In this document: positions 55,940 to 64,000 of the stretch, in pieces | Numbering within the stretch: position 1 is the stretch's first letter | How the letters are laid out: the number at the start of each line of letters is the position of its first letter | From: Platycnemis pennipes | Taxonomy: Eukaryota > Arthropoda > Insecta > Odonata > Platycnemididae | Reading direction: 5' to 3' | Length of the DNA: 64,000 nt | Assembly (NCBI GenBank): GCA_933228895.1 | Contig: OW121846.1 | Coordinates: 45,464,107 to 45,528,106, forward strand | Program-made: the position numbers and the translations under genes | Notes under the pieces: generated by a model | Told to the model about the DNA's origin: nothing | Seen by the model: only the letters and a program-made list of their open reading frames with translations | The model's database searches: none

Positions 55940-56276
55940 GGTTGGTTGGTTATTTAGGGGAGGCGACCGACAGCTGAGGTCATTTGCGCCATATAGGATA
56001 GGTGGGTAATTGGGTAATGGTAGGAGTTTTTAGGGAACGGAGGAAGGGTGGACAGAAACCCGGCGTCGGCATTAGCCTACTCTTAACGAAAGGCGCCAAG
56101 GGGACCACGGCTTAACGTCCCATCCGACGGACGGAGTACTGAACTTGAAATACCCTCCACTAGGCACTTAAGTGGGGACCGGTTCCCCACTGAAAAATCC
56201 GCCACTGCCGGGAATCGAACCCGGGCCCTCGGGATGGGAGGCCAGTAGTCTAGCCACCATACCAACCCGATCCCCC
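55940..56276 (-). mobile_element. SINE-A, full length (337 bp), with 14-bp target-site duplication
   Basis: It is flanked by AAGGGTTTCGATTT at 55926-55939 and 56277-56290. It has the same length as the copy at 40836 and nearly the same sequence. The reverse B box GGAATCGAACC lies at 56211-56221, and the tail (GGTTGGTTGGTTATTTA) is at the left. It is probably one of the youngest insertions here. A minus-strand frame of 85 codons through it is not a gene. Confidence 0.95.
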
Positions 56277-56290
56277 AAGGGTTTCGATTT

Positions 56291-57149
56291 TTTTTGCAAC
56301 GGCTTCGCATATCAGCTTTTGATGCCTGACTGTAAGACATTTCAATCCTGAGCTAGCGTAGGAAATTAGTGTGCCTTCCTGTCTATGAAAGCGCAAATGG
56401 ATGAAGTGGGGTCGAAAAACTCACGAAATTTCATGTAATTAAAATTTTGATTTCGTGCAAAGTCACCATTTTTAATTCTCTACTCAAAGTTGATCAAACT
56501 GCAATTATTTCCAAAAATGTTTATATTTCATTCAAAAAAGTCCAGTTTCATATACTCTTTACCATAACTCGATGAAATTGATCAAGCTCAGAGAGTGAAC
56601 ATTTGGCTCTGGCAATCGCATCCCGCTGATGGCAAACGAGCATCCGCATAATGCAAAACAAAGTCAATAAAGCTAGCAAAAATCGAATTTTGTTTTATTC
56701 TCTGATTTGCCCCGAACATGGAAATATATTTTAGCTGTACACCTCTATTTATAACACAAAATAGTCATTGGTCAGTAAAAGAAATGGATTTAAAAAATTG
56801 ACTTGCGATACAGATGGCTAGTGGGTAGTACGTTGGTCTGATGAGTATATTATAATGTTATTGTACCAAGGCGACAAGAGTTCACGAGCTGCAAATCACA
56901 ACTGAGCCTGAGATTCATAAATTTAGCGAAAAGACGTGTATTTCACTGACTGTGGTTTTCGAGAGAGATATCACTTCCAGAAAACCAGTTAGCCGGGTTT
57001 TACGGGACCTGTCCTGAGAGGCATGTACCAGGGCTGACTGACGGACTACGACTAATTTACAGATCAGCCACTTTCAATGGCGCGCGCATATTTGATTGAC
57101 CACTAGATATCATTTGATATAATCTTTTGTTATCTGCTTATGTTTCTCC
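56291..57149. other. Non-coding; may include the 5' leader of the Tigger element
   Basis: A possible relic tRNA-like string lies near 56815-56845. No transposon end was found. Confidence 0.45.
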
Positions 57150-57985
57150 CAGATCACGTCTCATCTCTACAGTTGTGGCAACAGCTGAGAAGTGAGGCAT
57201 CAGTACAAAACGTTAAAGATCGCAGAAAAAGTGCAAGTTGTGAAAAAGCTTGAGCAATAGCATCAGTAAAGCTTTGTCTGAAGCATACTGCGTGGGATCT
57301 TCAACAATATAGCACATTAAGAAGCTGTAAGAGAAAATCCTCAAAATTTTACAGTTAAAGTGACAATGGTGACGAAGAAATGGATGACAGAGAGAAAAAC
57401 TATGAAAAAAGATCTAAGTGCTGATTTAGATCGTGTGGTTTCGATTGCGTCGAAGTGAAGGCCTTAGTATTTCTGGCCAAATGCTAATGCAGCAGGATAA
57501 ACTATTTCAGAAACAGACCCGATAAATCTAAAAGACATGATGTGGGAAATTTCACGTGCATGGAATAGTATTTCACAGTCAGTTCTAAAACAAGCGTGTT
57601 TTAAATTGTGGCCTGATATAAAGTTTGATCTAGACGAAATAGGTGGAGATTTAAAAAAAATTATATTTCCGAGGATAAAATATGATGATGGAGTTTTCAC
57701 ACAGCATCCATAACCCTGAATTAACGGAAATGGAATTGGTAAATTTAGAGGAAAGGATAGCTAGCGGCCACGATACTCTCACCACACAACATTTCACAGA
57801 CGATGAAGTCACTGAAATGTTTAAAATAACAATAAATCCGAGTGGGGATGAAACTGATGAGCCTGAAATTGTTGAAGGAAGACCACTATTGATGATTTTA
57901 TTTAAACAATCATCCAGTCCTATCGCCCGCGACGTAATGATAGGCGGCAGTGTGGACGACACCCACGCGTTGACATTGCACTGAA
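57150..57985 (+). pseudogene. Tigger/jerky-like transposase, internally deleted
   Basis: The CENP-B-type DNA-binding N-terminus is readable across stops and frameshifts from about 57205: LKIAEKVQVVKKLEQ, VKALSEAYCVGSSTI and IKKL, then KKDLSADLDRVV and LSISGQMLMQQDKLF up to about 57510. The catalytic core is absent. Sequence resumes at about 57510 with INLKDMMWEISRAWNSISQS and LWPDIKFDLDE, the C-terminal part, and then an open 100-codon tail (57682-57984). About half of the normal protein of roughly 500-550 residues is therefore missing by internal deletion. Such proteins bind element ends and catalyse cut-and-paste at TA. This copy cannot. Confidence 0.75.
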
Positions 57986-58315
57986 TAAAATGATAAAAAA
58001 CCAAGAGCGGTAGGAAATATGTTGCGCAAAGCAATGCATAAGCAATATCCAATTATATTTACTCTTTTCCAACAATAATATTATACTTTTAAATGTGCTG
58101 CAATATGATGCACACGATGCTTAGATTCCGTTATTTTCACTCACTGCGCAAATTCGATACTTTTAAGTAATAACTTTGCGAATTAAGAAACCATTACTTT
58201 CTGATTATTCTCAGTGACTTTTTTTAAATAATGCTCAGTAAATAGTAAACGAATATATTTTTTTTATAAATAATTGACACTTTTCAATAAAAACATCCGG
58301 ACGTCAAAAATAGAC
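57986..58315. other. AT-rich non-coding DNA between two Tigger elements
   Basis: It is probably the 3' untranslated tail of the upstream copy. No 3' terminal repeat is recognisable. Confidence 0.45.
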
Positions 58316-59359
58316 CAGTTGCCAAGGATGACCCATAGTCCGGCAAAATCCCTAGTCCGGCATCACTTCGTCCCAACTGTGCCCGATTAAAGATGCTCAA
58401 CTGTACGAAGAAGAAATTTCCAACGCGGCTTCCCGTCAGTCAAATACTCACGGTTCCCAAATATTTACCAAGCTTCGCCGACCGCGGAAGATTAATCTAT
58501 TTACGCGGTTGACTCCGATAAACCTTCACACAATCATTAGTGGAAAATAAAAGGATCCGTAGAGAAATTACTCACTACTGTGATGTTTTGAATTTTTCTT
58601 CACTGTGGTTATTCTACTCACTTTTTGATCAATTTTCACGTAAGCGGTGATACAAATCTGGATTTTCAACGTCCGCTTACTTCGTATAACCATATTTTGT
58701 GCTATATTACTTGAAACTACGTACACAGCATTTTTTGCCAATCGCAATGGTATGCTGCGTATTTCCACGCAGCAATCTCATTTTGTAAACACGTAACTCC
58801 AGATCAGTCAATGTTTTGGGCGTCATTAAAACCAGAAACGCGTGTTGCGAAGGCGCGCGTACTTTTAGATATCTCCAATCATAAATTATTTCGTTCTGGC
58901 GTCAATGATCCTTCTTAATTTATTTGGTCGTTTTACCGCACAGGTTAGTCGGCACGGGGTCTCGATTACCTCTCACTGGATTGGTACGCCTTATTACTGA
59001 AGTGGCGAAATAAGCTTTACTTCAGTCTCGGGAATGATTATAAATTGACTTAGTGTTCAGTTACTTTTGTGTATAATTGGGAAATATAAGTAACCTATTT
59101 TTAAATTATCAGCGATTGATAACAGAGATCAACTGCACAGTCCTAGGGGTATTTTTATGTGCATCTCAAGAAAGATAAAGGGGGAGGAGTAAGCATGTCA
59201 TACATTCTACACACAGCCGAGTTAAACACATGGCCCAAGAGCCGTCGCACGCGGAACACTATGCGGCGAGAAAGAGTAAGCATTTTTTGCAAATACTATG
59301 TTATCAGGCCGGAGCTTGTAGCTGACCAGCATAGTGATATCTGTTACATATTGCTTCAG

Positions 59360-60660
59360 TGAAAAAAGTAGAGAAGTTGAAGTCATTTGTCGACCAAGTT
59401 GAACGTGAAATTGGTCTTGATAGAGAAATAGGCAGATTAAGCGACGTCAATGAATTAGATCACTGTTTGTACACATCGTTTATCCTGAGGCGCAGTTAGG
59501 GTATTGCATTTTCTGGGCCAATCTTACAAGCGCAGGATGTAAAATTTAACCAGAAGCTTGGAGGAGAAGATGACTTCGTTGTTTCATTAGGCTGGTTATC
59601 AAGATGTAAAACTCATAACGGGATTGCTTAAATAAACACAATGGGCGAAGCTCGTTCTAATGACTATGACTTAGCTAGAGAATACCGAGAGACCTTACAA
59701 AAGTTAATTGAAAAGGAAGAGTACACAGATGAGCAGTTGTACTATTGCGGTGAAACGGCCCACTATGTTAAAATACTTCCAACAAAGTCACTTGACGTGA
59801 AGAATTTCGCTAATAAATGTGGCACTAAAATGAACAAGGAACGTGACTGTGTTATTGTGCAAAAATAAAACAGGAAGTCATAAGCTAAAACCGATGTGCA
59901 TTGGAATAAATTAGACCCCTAGTTGTTTCAATATGACAACGTTAATATGACAACACCACAGTCATTTATCGAAAAGGTACGAATGAGTGGATGACTCGTA
60001 ATATTTTTCAAACGTGGTTCAAGGACGATTTTGTTCCCACGCGTCGTTTCTTTACCGTCGCGACGGTAAAGAAACATTAGCTAACAAAAAGTTGGAAGAA
60101 AAGACGTTGCTTCTTATAGATAACTGTCCTCCACATCCTTCTTCCGGGTTACTAAAATCTAGAGATGGGCCAATTGTGGTAATATTCTTACCTAAAAATA
60201 GCAGTGCCCTTATCAAACCCTTGGATCACGTCTTTATCAGAGCTTTTAAGGTGTATTACCGACGGAAATAGTTCACTGCCGTTGTTCACTCAGAAATGCA
60301 AATGTCAGAATTCCTTAAAACTGTTACCCTAAAGAATGTGATCTACAATATTGGATTGAAATGGCAGAGTGTAAGTTTATCTACGATAAAAAATTACTGG
60401 CAGAAATGTCGAGAATTAAGTAAGGGTGATAACTTGGAAGCGGAAGAAGAGTTTCTGGTTTTCTCAGGAGACAACGCACGAGAATCTCCCAAGTGTTTGG
60501 TAGACAAAAAATAAGTTAGTGGTCTCACCGCTTGGGTGCGCGAAGAAGCTTCTGTATCTACGTAGATGGTGGTCGAAGATATTGTGGCCGCGGCAGATAG
60601 TCGCGTTGGAACAACTCTTTCCTCCGAGGACGATAGCGATTAGGACGTCGGAAATGATAG
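59360..60660 (+). pseudogene. Tigger/jerky-like DDE transposase, degraded
   Basis: In order are KKVEKLKSFVDQVEREIG, then after one stop GIAFSGPILQAQDVKFNQKL, GGEDDFVVSLGWLSRCKTHN and a 75-codon open block from 59641. In that block the first catalytic Asp (usual form N-A-D-E-T) is Gly in YCGET (59749-59751). After stops come NEWMTRNIFQTWFKDDFVP, a 30-bp palindrome with a frameshift (60046-60075), LLLIDNCPPHP (second Asp, about 60119) and IKPLDHVFIRAFKVYYRR (third Asp, 60224). The C-terminal part follows with TIKNYWQKCREL and an acidic end. Length and order fit a full-length family member. The copy is inactive by catalytic substitution, several stops and frameshifts. Confidence 0.85.
60046..60075. 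repeat. Perfect 30-bp palindrome with no spacer inside the transposase
   Basis: The left arm GTTTCTTTACCGTCG meets its exact reverse complement at CG|CG. It sits where the frame changes, and the right arm (GACGGTAAAGAAAC) fits the expected downstream frame, so the left arm appears to be an added inverted copy. Confidence 0.95.
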
Positions 60661-60720
60661 CGAACTAGAGATTCCTAACGTCGGAAAAGTGCTTAATAAC
60701 GTATCTGAAAGTACTGAATT

Positions 60721-60889
60721 GGTTTGACTCCATCGCTTTTTACTTCTAAAAATACTAAAATGTATTTGACAAAGGAAAGCTGTCAACTTTCACACCAAAA
60801 GAAATTTCTGGAATATTTTAACAAACCATGAGCAAAATAAAAAAAATATTTTATTCCTATAGTAAATTTCTTATAGTAATTTCATGCAT
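60721..60889. other. AT-rich junction between the Tigger element and the LINE
   Basis: No recognisable ends are present. Confidence 0.4.
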
Positions 60890-62819
60890 AATTTAATTTA
60901 TCTCACAAATCTTCTCAGAATAGCGCAGGTTGCCTGTAGCGCGGATATACCTGAACACCTTTTCCTCTCATGCACTTCATCAATTAGTAACAGCCCCAAC
61001 CAGAGAAAAAATTACTCTCGATCTCCTCAAAACAAATGTACCCCAGCAGCTAGTAAATATAAGTACCGATAAGGGAATCAGTGATCACAGAATTATAAAA
61101 GAAACATTTTCTCATAGCACCGATAGAAATACAAATCCAAGAGAAAAAAATAGTTTTTTGATAGGGCTAACTGCGATAGAATGAAGACGGAGTTGCAGAA
61201 TTCGTTTAGCAAATTTCAAGAAGCAAGTTTAAGGAAAGATACTGAGGCCTTGTGGCATATATTCCTAGAAGTTATTCACTCAGCAGTTAACATGTATATG
61301 CCGAGTATATAAAAAAAGATGAATGCACAGTCACGGTGGTATAACCCGGTGGTACGGAATTCTTTAAAACGACAGAGAATTGGCCATGAGAGGTTGAAAA
61401 AAGCGCGAAAAGAAACGCCCCCTCATGAGCTTAATAAAATCATTATAAATCACAAAACTTCCGAATAATCATTGAAAAAAGAATGTCTAAGAGCCTTAGT
61501 GGACTTTAAAAGGAAAATAAAGGGAACTATTTGAATGAAAATCCAAAAGCGTTTTGGTCGGATGTAAGAGAAGTTCAAGGAGATAAATCTACTGTAGAAA
61601 TGCTTAGGAATGATGGAGATGATAATGGAGAAAAAATAAATGAAAGTCTGGAAAAAGCTAATAAGTTAAACACATATTTCCAAATCGTTTTCAACACCAG
61701 CACTTTAGACCCAATGGAACCACTAAATAAACATTTCAAGTATCCGATGCCTGAAATCGCTATTGAGCCTCACGGTATAGAGCAACAACTAAAAAACATA
61801 AACACCAATAAATCCCCCGGCCCTGATCAAATTCTGGCACGCGTTTATAAAACACTAGCATCAAAAATATCACCTTACTTAGAAATAATATTTCGTAAAT
61901 CGTTTTCTGAGCACATGGTTCCAAGGACTGGAAAATAGCTAATATTACATCTTTATTCCAATCCGGCGATAGAAAAGATCCTAGCAACTGCAGACCTATC
62001 TCACTAACATCGATATCATGTAAGATAATGGGAAATATAATAGTTAGTTCGATTATGGGACACTTAGATAGAGAAAATTTGTTATTAAATAGCCAACACG
62101 GTTTCAGAAAATCTAGATCATGCGAAACGCAATTGGCACTCTTTGTTCACGAATTATTGGTTTCGGGAGAAAATATTTCTCAGGTTGATACGATATTCCT
62201 CGATTTAAAAAAAAGCCTTTGATAGAGTACCTCATGAAAGATTGCTCTTAAAGCTAGAAAGTTACGGTATAGATAAACTCGTAGTATGCTGGATTAATCA
62301 ATTCTTAGTTGGCCGAGAACAGAAAGTTACTATAGACTGTTTCATGTCCAATATAGTTAGTGTCACATCAGGTATTCCCCAGGGAAGTGTGATAGGCCCA
62401 CTTTTATTTTTTTCATATACATCAGTGACCTCGGAAGTGTTGTAGTAAACAGTAGAATTCGGCTTTTCGCAGGTGATGCAGTAGTGTATTGAGAAATTAG
62501 AAGTCCGGGAGACAAGACATCGTTGGAAAAAGACCTCGTAGAAATTCAGGCGTGGTGCGATAAATGGAAACTAGAACTGAGCATAAAAAAGTGCGTGAGA
62601 GTAAATTTTTGGAAAAGGAAAAACTCGATAGAAAGAAATTATATGATTCAATGCACGGAATTAGTAAAGGTGGAATCAGTTAAGTATTTAGGGGTAGCAC
62701 TAACTCAGGATCTATCTTGGGGGAAACATATCAGGGAAATATGCAGTCAAGCAAATAGAAAGTTGGGGTTTATTAAAAGAATATTAGGGAAAATTGAGGA
62801 GAGGGTGAAGGAACTATAG
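60890..62819 (+). pseudogene. CR1/L2/Jockey-like LINE ORF2, endonuclease tail plus reverse transcriptase, degraded
   Basis: The endonuclease C-terminus starts at about 60960 (LVTAPTREKITLDLLKTN and NISTDKGISDHRIIKE). A linker with several stops follows (to about 61530), then FWSDVREVQGD and the RT: NTNKSPGPDQI, SNCRPISLTSISCKI, LLNSQHGFRKSRSCETQ, TIFLDLKK-AFDRVPHERLL, SGIPQGSVIGPLLFF and the active-site box. Where F/YADD is expected, the sequence is FAGD (GGT GAT at 62472-62477), so the first Asp is lost. The thumb follows (WKLELSIKKC, VESVKYLGVAL, HIREICSQANRKLGFIKR). The ORF is cut at about 62819, before its C-terminal tail. Frameshifts occur near 62210 and 62410. 5' and 3' ends are both missing. 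Confidence 0.85.
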
Positions 62820-62859
62820 GTAAACCGTTTCGGTCATCGGTATAACGGTGGTCCACTCT

Positions 62860-63057
62860 GGGGTGCTATGCGAAGGCACTTCGTGCTTAGTTCTCTGTCC
62901 GTCGGATGGGACGTTGAACAGCTTTCATTTGCAAGAAGGCTGATTCCAACGCCGGGTTTCATTCCGCCCATCCTCCAATCCACGAAACATTCCTGGCGCT
63001 ATCCAATTTCCCATTTATCTTTAATGGCGCAAGTGACTTTAGAGTTCGGTTGCCTCC
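62860..63057 (+). repeat. SINE-A fragment, head lost
   Basis: CTCTGTCCGTCGGATGGGAC, CAACGCCGGGTTTCATTCCG, CCCATCCTCCAATCCACGAA and AATGGCGCAAGTGACTTTAG, then GTTCGGTTGCCTCCTCA, follow the forward body and tail of SINE-A. It begins about 40 bp after the LINE breaks off. Confidence 0.75.
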
Positions 63058-64000
63058 TCACACTACAACAATTATCATCTGAAAGCCACGTGAGATTTGC
63101 TGGGACTAACGGTACCGCTTCATTCCATCGGTAAATGACTTCCGTCTGCTAGGTTAGCCGCTTTTTCAATTAGGGATGCTTTTTGCTCTCGTAAGAAACT
63201 CTTACTTCAGCGGCGCAAAAACTCAATTGGCTTCCATGTCGTAAATTCAAGGCCAGGAGAAAATATTACTACTTGCATAGCATTCTCATCCTTGCCCCTC
63301 GCGCAGAGTCATAAATTTTACGACTGCAGTGATGTCTATGTCTTCAAAGGGCAAGGTGATAATTGTTGAAAGTTCCATTTTCTTCTTAACATGGCTGTGA
63401 TTAAGGTTTATTAGAGTACCCTTTCAAATACATGCAATTTAATTAGTAGGCCTTATTACTTTGAAAATATGCACACCATGGAATTTTTAGGATCCATCCA
63501 CCTCGTGGATTAGGTTGCTATTGAGCCAGCCTGCTATTCGATTTGTTAGAGATTAAAATCCTGCCTCGCGCTTGGGTTTTTTTTGTCATAGAATTTAGTT
63601 CTGTATTTAGTTAGGTTGGAGAGACCCATATAGCCTTAGTAGTTCGTGCACCTAAAAATTAATTCTTCCATTATTCGAGTTCCACCGCCAGATAGGACGT
63701 CATGTTTGTTGCGGGAGTTAATTCAAGTATGATACACTGCTACATAATTTGAACAGTTGGAGCATTTTAAAATCAACTCCTACTTGTGCTATCCAGAAGT
63801 TCCCTATATTCCTTTATCGCTCTATTGTTGGTGATATTTTGTTCATGATAGTAAACAACATTAACTATTACTGGCAATATTTTCCATTCTGTTACGATAT
63901 CCTTTTTGGTGAATTAGCTGCATCTGGTTGTTTCGTACAGTTAATGGATTAAAAGGATTTTGTGTTTAGCTATGTCAAGGGACCGAGCTAAAAGGAAAAA
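63058..64000. other. Non-coding DNA with a SINE-C tail near 63740-63790
   Basis: ACAGTTGGAGCATTTTAAAA followed by TCAACTCCTAC matches the SINE-C tail at 52780. A 67-codon frame (63749-63952) begins inside it and is not recognised. Confidence 0.45.

Larger units (their letters stand above)
58316..60720 (+). mobile_element. Tigger-type element, 5' end present, 3' end missing
   Basis: The 5' end begins CAGTTGCCAAGGATGACCC and repeats AGTCCGGCA twice, a typical Tigger-type terminus. A 5' region of about 850 bp is followed by a degraded transposase (59360-60660). The reverse complement of the 5' end does not occur to the right before the CR1-like LINE at about 60890, so the 3' end is lost. Confidence 0.7.

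Overview
This window looks like transposon-rich, non-coding DNA from a large animal genome, most likely an arthropod and possibly an insect. I cannot name the species. No bacterial-style operon, rRNA or CRISPR array is visible, and nearly all recognisable coding sequence belongs to transposable elements. They include two RTE-type LINE copies resembling the craniofacial-development-protein-2-like endonuclease/reverse-transcriptase proteins common in arthropod genomes, a CR1/L2/Jockey-like LINE, an older LINE 3' fragment, a nearly intact piggyBac transposon, two Tigger/jerky-like (pogo superfamily) elements, Penelope-like terminal repeats, several MITEs, and at least three tRNA-derived SINE families.

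Layout. 0-16 kb: mostly AT-rich non-coding DNA with a possible first coding exon (551-624), a Penelope-like inverted terminal repeat (1128-1318), SINE-A copies, a Tigger-type end, a LINE 3' fragment (8350-8740) and the first copy of a three-copy repeat (R1). 16.9-19.8 kb: a minus-strand RTE LINE flanked by an 11-bp target-site duplication. 20-27 kb: SINEs and a piggyBac-type MITE. 27.8-29.3 kb: a recent triplication of a 481-485 bp unit that ends beside a 52-bp perfect palindrome. 29.8-38 kb: a Tigger-type MITE, two more R1 copies and SINEs. 40.2-42.1 kb: a plus-strand RTE LINE carrying two nested insertions, a 337-bp SINE and a 238-bp foldback. 44.9-45.6 kb: a CpG-rich island. 45.65-49.75 kb: a complete piggyBac element with TTAA target sites, near-perfect 14-bp termini and a transposase broken by one stop codon. 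51-56 kb: a hAT-type MITE, a candidate host exon with textbook splice sites (52026-52147), and SINEs. 57-63 kb: two Tigger elements and a CR1-like LINE.

Host genes. The best host-gene evidence is the 122-bp exon at 52026-52147, with a polypyrimidine tract plus CAG acceptor and a GTAAGT donor. A possible first exon at 551-624 could encode a mitochondrial-type presequence and ends in a GTGAGT donor of matching phase. If both belong to one plus-strand gene, most of the window is one intron of about 51 kb that has collected transposons. That is an inference, and neither exon was assigned to a protein family.

I found no convincing new multi-gene system. The observations most worth checking are the two exon candidates, the near-intact piggyBac with repeated subterminal palindromes, the foldback resembling an inverted Penelope terminal repeat with hammerhead-like core motifs, and two zero-spacer perfect palindromes that look like template-switch scars.
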